In this document: positions 20,431-29,368 of the stretch, in pieces | Position numbering within the stretch: position 1 is the first letter of the stretch | How the letters are laid out: each line of letters opens with the position of its first letter | Assembly: GCA_904846145.1 (NCBI GenBank) | Contig: CAJGZL010000001.1 | Location: forward strand, 930,001 to 994,000 | Reading direction: 5' to 3' | Source: Psychrobacter immobilis | GTDB taxonomy: Bacteria > Pseudomonadota > Gammaproteobacteria > Pseudomonadales > Moraxellaceae | DNA: 64,000 nt | The notes under the pieces: generated by a model | What the model was told of the DNA's origin: nothing | Databases searched by the model: none | What the model saw: the letters and a program-made list of their open reading frames with translations, nothing else | Position numbers and translations under genes: made by a program

Positions 20431-20916
20431 TTAACCAATAAACAAACCAACAAACCAGTTAAAAAAGTTATCTAATAGCCATATGAAAAACCCAACAATC
20501 GCGATCACGACAATGGTTTGCCATGTGTATTGAAAGGTCTCATCTTTGGTCGGCCAAGTGACGCGGCGTAACTCTACCCCAGCGTCTGTCAATAACGTTT
20601 TAAACGCACTACCTTGATGGGTCATTGCCAAACAAATAAGTGCAAATACTGCTAGTGCTACAATAATACCAATACGTACCCAAACATCATTGGCAGGTTG
20701 CCAAACGCCAGGTAAATACTGATTAGCAAAGGTTGCACAAATCAGTGCAACAATAGCCAGTAGCCATAATATAATATCTTTCGCTGACCCTGTCTTCGCC
20801 ACTTCTACAGCTGAGGTATTCGATGCTGAGATGTGCTTTCCTTTAGATAGCATTCCGCCCGCAACGGCCTTGGCGTCAGATAACTTTGTATCGAGGTTAT
20901 CTTGCTCATTGCTCAT
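20431..20916 (-). CDS. secE: Protein translocase subunit SecE
   Basis: 161 residues with three predicted membrane helices (about 47-65, 80-100 and 132-156), the long gammaproteobacterial form. The conserved amphipathic stretch LRRVTWPTKDETFQYTWQTI precedes the last helix and is the SecE signature. A hydrophilic N-terminal tail of about 45 residues is present. SecE stabilises SecY in the translocon. It lies between tRNA-Trp and nusG and is probably transcribed from the tRNA promoter. Confidence 0.97.
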   Translation of the reverse strand: MSNEQDNLDTKLSDAKAVAGGMLSKGKHISASNTSAVEVAKTGSAKDIILWLLAIVALICATFANQYLPGVWQPANDVWVRIGIIVALAVFALICLAMTHQGSAFKTLLTDAGVELRRVTWPTKDETFQYTWQTIVVIAIVGFFIWLLDNFFNWFVGLFIG

Positions 20917-20964
20917 AAAGGACTCGCTTGGGAGATAGCTATAACAAAGATAGGATAAAATAGA

Positions 20965-21040
20965 TGGCAGGCGATGTAGGACTCGAACCTACAACCCTCG
21001 GTTTTGGAGACCGATGCTCTACCAATTGAGCCAATCGCCT
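20965..21040 (-). tRNA. tRNA-Trp (anticodon CCA), 3' CCA encoded
   Basis: On minus the 76-base gene starts AGGCGAT and ends ATCGCCT-G-CCA, a perfect 7-pair acceptor with an encoded CCA. The anticodon arm TCGGT-CTCCAAA-ACCGA gives anticodon CCA. The T arm TGTAGG-TTCGAGT-CCTACA is present. It lies upstream of secE as in many gammaproteobacteria. Confidence 0.98.
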
Positions 21041-21059
21041 ATGGGTGTTAAGGCTGATT

Positions 21060-21087
21060 ATTATACCTATCTTTGATAAGAATGCAA
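21060..21087 (-). promoter_or_regulatory. Promoter of tRNA-Trp-secE-nusG
   Basis: On minus, TTGCAT (21087-21082), a 16-base spacer and TATAAT (21065-21060), followed 19 bases later by the tRNA 5' end. This is a near-consensus sigma-70 promoter at the expected distance. Confidence 0.8.
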
Positions 21088-21181
21088 GTTTTAGCAGGTT
21101 TTTATTTGCTTGGCTTATAAAAAACTCTAAAATTGACAATATTCTTGAATTGCTAAGATTGGCTTTGCTACAAAACTGGGC

Positions 21182-21350
21182 GTAGGGTGCGCCCCGCGCA
21201 CCGATTTTTGATTACAATCTTTTTAATAATACGCACAGCAACTGCGTAGAGTGGCTAATTTATTCAAACTCTTGTAGAGAGTGAGGAAGAGACATAACTT
21301 ACCGTTGAATTATGAACTTGGTGGGTTACGCTTTGGCTAACCCACCCTAC
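21182..21350. repeat. Inverted pair of GTAG-headed REP-like palindromes (left of orphan gene)
   Basis: First copy on plus at 21182: GTAG, then GGTGCGC CCC GCGCACC (after the shared G). Second copy on minus starts at 21350: GTAG, then GGTGGGTTA, a 9-base loop and TAACCCACC (arms 21320-21328 and 21338-21346). The two face each other, like a BIME. The 5' GTAG tetranucleotide followed by a stem-loop is the hallmark of REPs mobilised by RAYT (TnpA_REP) proteins. The second copy supplies the TAG stop of the neighbouring gene. Confidence 0.65.
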
Positions 21351-22000
21351 ACTTGCTTCCAGATTTGCCACCATTTTTTATTTATAACATCATCTTTTCT
21401 AAATTTAAAAAATGCTGAATCAATTACATGGTCATCTACAGTATAGGTATCGAATCCAAGTTTATCATTCATTAATTCATGTAAAATTATTTGTGGTAGT
21501 GAATCTTCAGTATAAAATTCAGTCTCATTATCAGGGTCAAAACAAACCTTTTCATGCTCATAATCTTCATCATTTATATACTCTGTACGTGCGTTTTTCC
21601 ACCTTAACTCAATTTCATCGAGTTCACCTTTATCAATAGTAGTTTCATAAGTGATACTACGAAACCTTCTGACAGTCTGCTTATTGAGCATAAGCGCATA
21701 ACTATAAGTACCTCCACTGTCGTACTCTTCAAAAATAAAAACAAATTCAGGAGTGAAAAATTTCTGAATAATTTCCATATTAACTGATTTTTCATTTTGT
21801 AAAATCTCATCGACAAGCTTAGCATTGGATATTATTAAATACTTATCAGTCTTAGCGACAAAAAAATAGTCCTCGTCTCTACAGTCACAAGATTCCTCAA
21901 TGAGTATGAACTCTTTATCAAATAAATGAATTAAGATAGACATAAAATCCAAGTCTTTTGTATCTGTTTGAATCACAATACCATTGGCTGATGTACCCAT
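21347..22000 (-). CDS. Orphan acidic protein of unknown function
   Basis: Not recognised. 217 residues from the ATG at 22000, which has a weak GGA 5 bases upstream. The frame stays open to a TTG at 22084, but that part encodes a REP palindrome and is unlikely to be translated. The protein is acidic and rich in Asp, Glu, Ile and Phe, with no signal peptide or clear membrane span, ending KKWWQIWKQV. It contains CDCRDEDYFF near residue 38. The gene is clearly more AT-rich than the ribosomal genes around it and interrupts the usual tuf-tRNA-Trp neighbourhood, so it was probably acquired. Its TAG stop lies in the adjacent REP. Confidence 0.6.
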   Translation of the reverse strand: MGTSANGIVIQTDTKDLDFMSILIHLFDKEFILIEESCDCRDEDYFFVAKTDKYLIISNAKLVDEILQNEKSVNMEIIQKFFTPEFVFIFEEYDSGGTYSYALMLNKQTVRRFRSITYETTIDKGELDEIELRWKNARTEYINDEDYEHEKVCFDPDNETEFYTEDSLPQIILHELMNDKLGFDTYTVDDHVIDSAFFKFRKDDVINKKWWQIWKQV

Positions 22001-22050
22001 AATTTTTCCGTTATTTTTTGACAGTACACTTTTATACTGTATAAAAGGCT

Positions 22051-22143
22051 GTAGGTTGGGTGAAGCTTGCGACACCCAACGCAATAAAATAAATCTTCAT
22101 TCACGATTATCATGTTGGGTCTCGTCGCTCGATACCAACCTAC
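22051..22143. repeat. Inverted pair of GTAG-headed REP-like palindromes (right of orphan gene)
   Basis: First copy on plus: GTAG, GTTGGGTG, 10-base loop, CACCCAAC (22051-22080). Second copy on minus from 22143: GTAG, GTTGGTATCG ... CGAGACCCAAC. The outer ends GTAGGTTGG and CCAACCTAC are perfect inverted repeats 93 bases apart end to end. It is the same architecture as the pair at 21182-21350 on the other side of the gene. Confidence 0.65.
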
Positions 22144-22231
22144 TCCACATTTATTATAGTTAACGTTAAAAATATTGTCTTTTAAATAGAATTTGTAAAT
22201 CTTCAACGAACATCTATCTTTACCAACATCC

Positions 22232-22267
22232 AAAAAAAAGCCACCCTCAACTAAGAGAGCGGCTTTT
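22232..22267 (-). terminator. Terminator after tuf
   Basis: On minus, AAAAGCCGCTCTC, a short loop, GAGGGTGGCTTTTTTTT, starting 47 bases past the tuf stop. Strong stem with a run of eight T residues. Confidence 0.9.
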
Positions 22268-22313
22268 GACTAACGGTTTAGCTTAAACTACAGATTGCTC
22301 TGTAAGTTAAAAC

Positions 22314-23504
22314 TTAAACGTTTACGTTAGCAACAACACCAGCGCCTACGGTACGGCCACCTTCACGAATAGCGAAGCGAAGACCTTTGTCCATAGCGAT
22401 TGGGTGGATAAGCTCTACGCCCATCTCAACGTTATCACCAGGCATAACCATTTCAGTACCGTCTTGTAATTGGATTGCGCCAGTTACGTCAGTAGTACGG
22501 AAGTAGAACTGTGGACGATAGCCGTTTAGGAATGGCGTATGACGACCACCCTCTTCTTTGCTTAGTACGTATACTTCAGCGTCAAACTTGGTATGCGGGG
22601 TGATTGAACCTGGCTTAGCAAGTACTTGGCCACGTTGTACGTCTTCACGCTTAGTACCACGTAGGAGTACGCCACAGTTTTCGCCTGCACGACCTTCGTC
22701 AAGCAGTTTACGGAACATCTCTACACCGGTACAGGTGGTTTTTTGAGTGTCACGGATACCGACGATTTCGATTTCGTCACCAACTTTAACGATACCAGAT
22801 TCAACACGGCCAGTTACTACAGTACCACGACCTGAGATTGAGAAGACGTCTTCGATTGGCATTAGGAATGCTTTGTCGATGTCACGCTCAGGCTCTGGGA
22901 TGTAGGTGTCAAGAATGTTTAGTAGTTCAACTACGGCTGGTTGGCCATATTTTTCTTGTGAGCCTTTTAGGGCTTCAGTAGCAGAACCATGGATGATTGG
23001 GGTGTCATCACCTGGGAAGTCGTAATCAGAAAGTAATTCACGTACTTCCATTTCAACTAGCTCAAGTAGTTCTTCGTCATCTACTACGTCACATTTGTTC
23101 ATGAATACGACGATGTACGGTACGCCAACCTGACGTGATAACAAGATGTGTTCACGAGTCTGTGGCATTGGGCCATCAGTCGCTGATACGACTAAGATAG
23201 CGCCATCCATCTGTGCAGCACCGGTGATCATGTTTTTGACATAATCGGCGTGACCTGGGCAATCAACGTGAGCGTAGTGACGAGCGTCAGTGTCATACTC
23301 TACGTGTGAGGTGTTGATGGTGATGCCACGTGCTTTTTCTTCTGGGGCTGAGTCAATAGACGCGTAGTCTTTGGCTTCGCCACCTGAGGTAATAGCAGCA
23401 ACCGTTGCAATAGCTGCTGTCAATGTGGTTTTACCGTGATCAACGTGTCCGATAGTTCCGACGTTGACGTGTGGCTTTTTGCGTTCAAACTTGGCCTTTG
23501 CCAT
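22314..23504 (-). CDS. tuf: Elongation factor Tu
   Basis: 396 residues with all GTPase motifs: [10 protein letters not shown] (P-loop), RGITIN (switch I), DCPGHADYV (G3), NKCD (G4), GSATEAL (G5 region), followed by beta-barrel domains 2 and 3 ending [10 protein letters not shown]. It delivers aminoacyl-tRNA to the ribosome. It is the only tuf copy in the window and occupies both classical positions, after fusA (tufA) and before tRNA-Trp-secE (tufB). It has its own promoter-like sequence upstream and a strong terminator downstream. Confidence 0.99.
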   Translation of the reverse strand: MAKAKFERKKPHVNVGTIGHVDHGKTTLTAAIATVAAITSGGEAKDYASIDSAPEEKARGITINTSHVEYDTDARHYAHVDCPGHADYVKNMITGAAQMDGAILVVSATDGPMPQTREHILLSRQVGVPYIVVFMNKCDVVDDEELLELVEMEVRELLSDYDFPGDDTPIIHGSATEALKGSQEKYGQPAVVELLNILDTYIPEPERDIDKAFLMPIEDVFSISGRGTVVTGRVESGIVKVGDEIEIVGIRDTQKTTCTGVEMFRKLLDEGRAGENCGVLLRGTKREDVQRGQVLAKPGSITPHTKFDAEVYVLSKEEGGRHTPFLNGYRPQFYFRTTDVTGAIQLQDGTEMVMPGDNVEMGVELIHPIAMDKGLRFAIREGGRTVGAGVVANVNV

Positions 23505-23618
23505 GGGTGTTTCCTCTTTTATTGGGGCTCAGCACTTTAGCCGTGTTTATACACTAGCTAGAACAATACTGACCGCATTAAGATAAGTGTTAAAAGTATG
23601 CACATTCGATGTGCAGGT

Positions 23619-23646
23619 ATTATAAGAAAATTAGCGCCAATAACAA
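23619..23646 (-). promoter_or_regulatory. Candidate tuf promoter
   Basis: On minus, TTGTTA (23646-23641), 16-base spacer, TATAAT (23624-23619), 115 bases before the tuf ATG. A hairpin (AATTAGCGCCAATAA / TTATTGGCGTAATT, 23629-23673) overlaps the -35 side and may instead be a weak fusA terminator. Confidence 0.55.
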
Positions 23647-23750
23647 GTCTTTTAACCGATTATTGGCGTAATTGTCGCGGACAAACTAAAGATAAGCTTT
23701 ATTTTGCCCTATCTAGCAGTACTTATTAACAGTACTTGCTTTAACAATAT

Positions 23751-25877
23751 TTACTCGTCTTCATCTTTTGAGTTGAACTTAGCGATGATCTCAGCAGATA
23801 CTGACTTTGGAATCTCAGCGTACTTTTGGAATTCCATAGAGTAAGTAGCACGACCCTGCGACATAGAGCGCATTTGGGTTGCATAACCGAACATCTCTGC
23901 TAATGGTACTTCAGCGCGGATCTGCTTAGTGCCACCAGGTAGATCTTCCATACCCTGAACCATACCACGACGACGGTTAAGATCGCCCATGATATCGCCC
24001 ATGTAATCTTCTGGAGTTTCAACTTCAACTTTCATGATTGGCTCAAGTAGCGCAGGATTTGCCGCTAAGAAACCTTTACGGAAAGCCATAGAACCTGCCA
24101 TTTTGAATGACAATTCATCAGAATCGACATCATGGTAAGAACCATCATATAAAGTCGCTTTTACGTTGACGATTGGGTAACCAGCAAGGACACCATTTTT
24201 CATGCGTTCTTGAATACCTTTATCAACAGCACCATGGAACTCTTTTGGTACCGTACCACCAACAACTTCTTCAGCGAATTCATATTCAACATCGCCCGAT
24301 GGATCAAGTGGCTCAAGACGTAACCAAACGTGACCGAATTTACCACGACCACCGGTTTGACGTACGAATTTGCCTTCTTGTTCAACGGTTTCACGAATGG
24401 TTTCGCGATAAGCAACCTGCGGCGCACCGATGTTGGCTTCAACGTTGAATTCACGTTTCATACGGTCAACAAGAATTTCTAAGTGAAGCTCACCCATACC
24501 ACTGATGATCGTCTGACCAGACTCTTCGTCAGTATGTACACGGAACGATGGATCTTCTTTCGCCAAACGACCTAGAGCAATTGACATTCTTTCCTGATCC
24601 GCTTTAGTCTTAGGCTCAACTGCTAGACTGATAACTGGATCTGGGAATTCCATACGCTCAAGCGTGATAACATTTTGCTCATCACAAAGCGTATCACCAG
24701 TAGTGACGTCTTTCATACCAACTAAGGCTGCGATATCACCAGTACGAATCTCTTGAAGCTCTTGTTGAGCATCTGCCATCATCTGTACGATACGGCCAAC
24801 TCGCTCACGCTTCATCTTAACTGGGTTATAAACGCTGCTACCCTGCTTAAGAACACCTGAGTAAACACGAACGAAGGTTAAGTTACCCACGAACTTGTCA
24901 TTCATGATTTTGAATGCAAGTGCTGAGAACGGTGCTTCATCTGACGCTTCACGGGTGCCTTCAGACTCTTCTTTGTCATCAAGGATACCCTTAATAGCAG
25001 GGACGTCCATAGGTGCTGGAAGATACTGAATAACCGCATCCAACATCTTTTGAACACCTTTGTTTTTAAAGGCAGTACCACAAAGCAATGGAATGATTTC
25101 GTTTTCAATAGTCAATTGACGAATAGCGCTATTGATTTGATCTACAGTCAATTCACCGTTTTCGAGATACTCGTTCATCAGCTCTTCAGTAGCTTCAGCA
25201 GCGCTTTCTACTAGATACTCACGATACTCTTCTGCTTTTTCTTGAAGCTCTGCTGGAATTTCACGTTCTTCGTATTCCATACCTTGAGACGCTTCATCCC
25301 AATAAATAGCTTTCATAGTTACAAGATCAACCACACCTTCGAAGTTGTCTTCTTTACCAATTGGAACAACTAGAGGTACTGGCTTACCACCTAAGCGAGT
25401 TTTAATCTGTTCAACAACGCGATAAAAATCAGCACCAACACGATCCATTTTATTAATGAACGCAAGACGTGGTACTTTGTATTTATTAGCCTGACGCCAT
25501 ACCGTTTCAGACTGTGGCTGTACGCCACCTACTGCACAATAAACCATGCACGCGCCATCAAGAACACGCATAGAACGTTCAACTTCAATCGTGAAATCAA
25601 CGTGACCTGGGGTGTCAATGATATTGATACGATGTTCATCAAACTGCTTAGCCATACCTGACCAAAAGCAAGTGGTTGCAGCTGACGTGATAGTAATACC
25701 ACGTTCTTGTTCCTGCTCCATCCAATCCATGGTGGCTGCGCCATCATGTACTTCGCCAAGTTTGTGGCTAACACCAGTGTAAAACAAAACACGCTCAGTA
25801 GTAGTCGTTTTACCAGCATCAATGTGCGCTGAGATACCAATATTGCGATAGCGCTTTAGGGGAGTTGTACGAGCCAT
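23751..25877 (-). CDS. fusA: Elongation factor G
   Basis: 708 residues, starting [20 protein letters not shown]. GTPase motifs [31 protein letters not shown] and NKMDR are intact; domains II-V follow, including GGVQPQ and the domain IV segment [15 protein letters not shown]. Length and family features are normal. It drives translocation and ribosome recycling. It lies in the str order rpsL-rpsG-fusA-tuf, although with relatively wide gaps (373 bases to rpsG). Confidence 0.99.
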   Translation of the reverse strand: MARTTPLKRYRNIGISAHIDAGKTTTTERVLFYTGVSHKLGEVHDGAATMDWMEQEQERGITITSAATTCFWSGMAKQFDEHRINIIDTPGHVDFTIEVERSMRVLDGACMVYCAVGGVQPQSETVWRQANKYKVPRLAFINKMDRVGADFYRVVEQIKTRLGGKPVPLVVPIGKEDNFEGVVDLVTMKAIYWDEASQGMEYEEREIPAELQEKAEEYREYLVESAAEATEELMNEYLENGELTVDQINSAIRQLTIENEIIPLLCGTAFKNKGVQKMLDAVIQYLPAPMDVPAIKGILDDKEESEGTREASDEAPFSALAFKIMNDKFVGNLTFVRVYSGVLKQGSSVYNPVKMKRERVGRIVQMMADAQQELQEIRTGDIAALVGMKDVTTGDTLCDEQNVITLERMEFPDPVISLAVEPKTKADQERMSIALGRLAKEDPSFRVHTDEESGQTIISGMGELHLEILVDRMKREFNVEANIGAPQVAYRETIRETVEQEGKFVRQTGGRGKFGHVWLRLEPLDPSGDVEYEFAEEVVGGTVPKEFHGAVDKGIQERMKNGVLAGYPIVNVKATLYDGSYHDVDSDELSFKMAGSMAFRKGFLAANPALLEPIMKVEVETPEDYMGDIMGDLNRRRGMVQGMEDLPGGTKQIRAEVPLAEMFGYATQMRSMSQGRATYSMEFQKYAEIPKSVSAEIIAKFNSKDEDE

Positions 25878-26251
25878 AATATTTTCCTAAGGAAATTAGT
25901 GTATATATTTGTGTCGCTACCGCTTAACCTTGGCAAAAGCATTTAGCTCTAGTCTTTTATTAATAACTTCATAAACCTAATACGGTTAAAAAAGTATTCA
26001 ATAGTAAGGATAAAGTGGCATTGAATGTGGAACAAAACAAACATACAAAATCGTGATAATAGATGTTCCCCATTGCTGTCAATTACATACTAAAGTCATT
26101 CAGTACTGCAATTGAGAATGGCGAGAATCAATAAACAATAACGTGGCTAATTGATTATTCAGTTAGCCACGCTTAGCAATTAGATAATCAATGACCGTTA
26201 TTAGCATTAATAATGATTGACTATAAAAGATGCTTATATCTCTAAATAAAT
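25878..26251 (-). other. fusA-rpsG intergenic region
   Basis: A 374-base AT-rich gap, long for the str operon. Apart from the hairpin at 26142-26171 I see no gene. A separate fusA promoter is likely here but no well-spaced pair stood out. Confidence 0.5.
26142..26171 (-). terminator. Candidate terminator/attenuator after rpsG
   Basis: CGTGGCTAA (26142-26150) pairs perfectly with TTAGCCACG (26163-26171), 12-base loop. On minus it is followed by TTATTGTTTATTG, a broken T tract, so termination may be partial. Confidence 0.5.
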
Positions 26252-26725
26252 TTAGAAACGATAATGAGAGAATGCTTTGTTAGCATCTGCCATACGGTGA
26301 ACTTCGTCACGTTTCTTCATAGCATTGCCTTTGCCTTCAGAGGCATCAGACAACTCACCAGCTAGGCGTAAAGCCATAGATTTTTCAGAACGCTTTGCAG
26401 CAGCTTCAGCTATCCAACGCATAGCCAATGCAGTACGACGGGAGGGGCGTACTTCCATTGGTACTTGATAGGTAGCACCACCAACGCGGCGAGCTTTTAC
26501 TTCGACCATTGGGCGCACATTTTCTAGCACTTCTTCAAAGAACGATACTGGATCTTCGATGTTACGCTTTTGCGCTACAGTCTCAAGAGCACCGTAAACG
26601 ATACGCTCAGCAGTAGATTTTTTACCATGGCTCATCACGTGGTTGATGAATTTTGCGATGGTTTGGCTACCAAACTTAGGATCCGGTAGGATCTCACGGG
26701 TAGCTACGACGCGACGTCTTGGCAT
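26252..26725 (-). CDS. rpsG: 30S ribosomal protein S7
   Basis: 157 residues starting [20 protein letters not shown], with the typical [20 protein letters not shown] and [15 protein letters not shown] segments, ending [14 protein letters not shown]7 nucleates the 30S head and contacts mRNA and tRNA at the E site. Second gene of the str cluster, 230 bases after rpsL. Confidence 0.99.
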   Translation of the reverse strand: MPRRRVVATREILPDPKFGSQTIAKFINHVMSHGKKSTAERIVYGALETVAQKRNIEDPVSFFEEVLENVRPMVEVKARRVGGATYQVPMEVRPSRRTALAMRWIAEAAAKRSEKSMALRLAGELSDASEGKGNAMKKRDEVHRMADANKAFSHYRF

Positions 26726-26955
26726 AATAAATTTCCTTGTCTTCAGGAGTGTCTGACATTCACAATCTCGTACTGTTTAATTTACGTAGCAGCGAGTTGT
26801 CAGTCAGCCTTACTGCATGGTGTTATGTCATCTAAGCTCTAATACTAGTAAGACCTAGCATAAAACTTAAAACAACATCGAACCCATGCACAGTTAATGG
26901 GGTGTACTAATCAAGCTAAAACAATACTGTTATATTAGTCTTAAATATATAAGTA

Positions 26956-27330
26956 TTAAGCTTTAGGCTTCTTAGCACCATATTTAGAGCGACCTTGTCT
27001 ACGGTCTTTTACGCCAGCGCAATCGAGTGCACCACGGACAGTGTGATAACGTACACCTGGTAGATCTTTAACACGACCACCACGGATAAGCACAACACTA
27101 TGCTCTTGTAAATTATGACCTTCGCCGCCGATGTAGCTTGCTACTTCATAACCTGAAGTTAAGCGAACACGACATACTTTACGCATGGCAGAGTTAGGTT
27201 TTTTAGGGGTAGTAGTATATACACGAGTACATACACCGCGACGTTGTGGGCACGCTTGCAACGCAGGAACTTTTGACTTTTCCTTGATGGTTTTGCGACC
27301 CTTACGAATTAATTGGTTAGTTGTTGCCAT
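26956..27330 (-). CDS. rpsL: 30S ribosomal protein S12
   Basis: 124 residues from the ATG at 27330 ([13 protein letters not shown]), preceded by AAGGATG-type ribosome binding bases. The frame is open 15 codons upstream, but that part carries the leader and is not conserved in the family. The decoding loop [12 protein letters not shown] has the wild-type Lys associated with streptomycin sensitivity, and [10 protein letters not shown] is also unaltered. S12 governs decoding accuracy. First gene of the str cluster. Confidence 0.99.
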   Translation of the reverse strand: MATTNQLIRKGRKTIKEKSKVPALQACPQRRGVCTRVYTTTPKKPNSAMRKVCRVRLTSGYEVASYIGGEGHNLQEHSVVLIRGGRVKDLPGVRYHTVRGALDCAGVKDRRQGRSKYGAKKPKA

Positions 27331-27433
27331 AAGGCATCCTTCTCCCGTTGGGTATAAAACAAAAAAATGGGTCAATGCCCAACCATTTGACGTTTGTCTA
27401 AGGTTTTTAGGCTACCCATTTTTAGGACAATGT

Positions 27434-27462
27434 ATTATAAAGATATATTGCTACTATTTCAA
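27434..27462 (-). promoter_or_regulatory. rpsL (str operon) promoter
   Basis: On minus, TTGAAA (27462-27457), 17-base spacer, TATAAT (27439-27434), about 105 bases before the rpsL ATG. Near-consensus sigma-70 promoter with optimal spacing. Confidence 0.8.
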
Positions 27463-27574
27463 CTATTTATCACTAGATACCCTTTACAACATTCAAAAGA
27501 TGTGTATAAAGCCAATTATGAAAGGTATAGGGTAAAAGGTAAAACGTTAATAGATGTGTTGAATTATCTGTAAA

Positions 27575-27647
27575 TGGCGATAATGTATTGTTTTTCAAGT
27601 ACCGTATTTAAAGTAGCTTGTCATAAAACTATTTTACATTGTCGCCA
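27575..27647. repeat. Long-loop inverted repeat between EcsC-family gene and rpsL
   Basis: TGGCGATAATGTA (27575-27587) and TACATTGTCGCCA (27635-27647) match in 12 of 13 positions, with a 47-base AT-rich loop. It begins about 30 bases past the stop of the EcsC-family gene. It could be a processing element or a remnant of a small mobile repeat. No T tract supports classical termination. Confidence 0.5.
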
Positions 27648-27675
27648 TAATTTACGGATAAACCCTCAGCTGCAC

Positions 27676-28884
27676 TTATTTTTTGGCTTCTGCTGGTTGC
27701 TTAGTTTCGCTTTTACTTTCAGCTTTATCAGCAGCTTTGTCGTTTTTAGCCTTATCAGCACCCTTTTCTATCTTGCTGTTGTCATCGGTATCTGTACCAG
27801 CACTTTCTTGTTTGGCACTGTTTTTAGTATCAGACTTAGTGGTGTCAGTTTTGCTATCTGATTTGTCTTCTGTTTTACCAGAATCTTTTTTATCAACGTC
27901 AGTGTTAGCGTCTTTTTTGACCTCAGCTTCACTGCTGCTATCATCGGTAATCGCCCGATTGGCAAGTTTTGCTTCTGGGGCAAAAGTCGCTCTCGCTACT
28001 CCAATGACCTCTTCAATCAGACGACTGTTATAACGCATACCTACGATAACCGCAGTGGCTGGTAAAAAGCGACGAATCCAAGATAGGTTGATCTGATCCA
28101 ACTCAATCCCTACTTGACTGGCGATACTATCGACTTGCTCTGCATAGTAGTTAACGTTTTTGTTTTTGAGACCCAAGTTCTTTAGCTCGCTATGTAGACC
28201 ATTGCCTTGAGCGTTATCAAGTAAGCCTTTACCTACTCCAAGACCTGCTAGCAGTGCTTGCTTCTCTTGCATCTTGCTTAAATCGGCGTTAGCGAGTAGC
28301 TCATAAGCCATCTTAACGCCTTGCTTACCTGTCAGGGGTTGATCATAAACGGCGGCCAACTGATATACTGTACGTAAAGATACTAGCAACAACCACAAGG
28401 TGTCGGCTAATAATCCTGGCAAGCCTGCCAAGCCCGTTAAGCCACCTAAAGTCGCTAATGCTCTATTCTGATTGGCAATATCGGTGGCAAGCGCATAACG
28501 CTGCTCATCATCTAGGCTTGAGATATCAGCAAAGCGATGCTCACTTGGTAAATCAATCTGACTCCAAGTTGACGCCAGTTTTGCCACTTGAGCAAACGCA
28601 CCATCGACTGTTGATTGGAAAAAACTATCAGGTACTATCTTTTTGGCATATTTACCATAAGTTGCAAAACGATTACCCAATAACTGCTGCGTGGCTTTTA
28701 GGGTTTGCTCACGAAATAAATCTTGCTGATAGTCCTCATCACCTAAATTGACAGCTTTGAAGTGTCGAGGCTGACCTGTCTTAGCATTGGCACTATCTAA
28801 TAGTGAGCCGACGCGTTCAAGATTGTCACGGGTAAAATGTCCAACAGTACTAATGCCTTTTGAGAGAATGTCACGCTTTGCCAT
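27676..28884 (-). CDS. EcsC-family protein with charged C-terminal tail
   Basis: 402 residues. Residues about 70-310 match the EcsC family by pattern: helical, with a hydrophobic hairpin around GGLTGLAGLPGLLADTLWLL and the ending RRFLPATAVIVGMRYNSRLI. The family name comes from a Bacillus ABC-transporter-associated protein, and its biochemical role is unclear. The last 90 residues are an almost pure Lys/Asp/Ser/Thr/Glu tail that must be disordered. It is divergent from fabB across a 484-base gap. Upstream of rpsL, it is outside the ribosomal transcript. Confidence 0.75.
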   Translation of the reverse strand: MAKRDILSKGISTVGHFTRDNLERVGSLLDSANAKTGQPRHFKAVNLGDEDYQQDLFREQTLKATQQLLGNRFATYGKYAKKIVPDSFFQSTVDGAFAQVAKLASTWSQIDLPSEHRFADISSLDDEQRYALATDIANQNRALATLGGLTGLAGLPGLLADTLWLLLVSLRTVYQLAAVYDQPLTGKQGVKMAYELLANADLSKMQEKQALLAGLGVGKGLLDNAQGNGLHSELKNLGLKNKNVNYYAEQVDSIASQVGIELDQINLSWIRRFLPATAVIVGMRYNSRLIEEVIGVARATFAPEAKLANRAITDDSSSEAEVKKDANTDVDKKDSGKTEDKSDSKTDTTKSDTKNSAKQESAGTDTDDNSKIEKGADKAKNDKAADKAESKSETKQPAEAKK

Positions 28885-29368
28885 AGTTATATCCTTAAAT
28901 TAATGGTAATGAAATATTTTAGTTTTTGTATTGCTCGCTAATAATAATGTCTAGGCGCGCTAACAGCAACGACATCTAGATTAGATTTAGGGTTTTATAG
29001 TAGCTAAACTTCGGACTCAATGTCAGTGTTAACAATGTTATTAGGATAGTAAAGTTTGTATCTAAAAATATAAATGATTTATTTATAGATATAGTATTTA
29101 ACCTTCTTTTTAAATGTTGATAGCCTCTTACATTGCTTATCAGCACAAAATAATTTCTGCTTTTGATAACTAATTTACTATTAGATAGATATTTTATAGA
29201 GCTGATACGCTATCATAGCTACAAATAGGGTATGCTTGTACACTGAAATTATGTTTCGTCATAAATTTAAGGGTTTTATTATAAAATTAAGGCTCAAGCA
29301 AACACAAAAGTTATTGCTTATCATGTATTTAAGCTGTGATAAGCACTCAATATCATAAGGAACAGACT
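28885..29368. other. Divergent intergenic region EcsC-family gene / fabB
   Basis: 484 bases of AT-rich DNA without a supported gene. It must hold promoters for both genes. An imperfect palindrome AAATTATG-N6-CATAAATTT (29246-29268) lies about 100 bases before fabB and could be an operator, but nothing ties it to a known regulator. Confidence 0.4.

Noticed and set aside
22001-22084. N-terminal extension of the orphan gene starting at a TTG
   Set aside because: These codons lie in the REP palindrome and the linker to it; the ATG at 22000 is the better start.
27683-28033. 116-codon Leu/Ser-rich plus-strand frame opposite the EcsC-family gene tail
   Set aside because: It mirrors the Lys/Asp/Ser/Glu-rich tail on the other strand, which yields Leu/Ser/Val by complementarity. 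No ribosome binding site.
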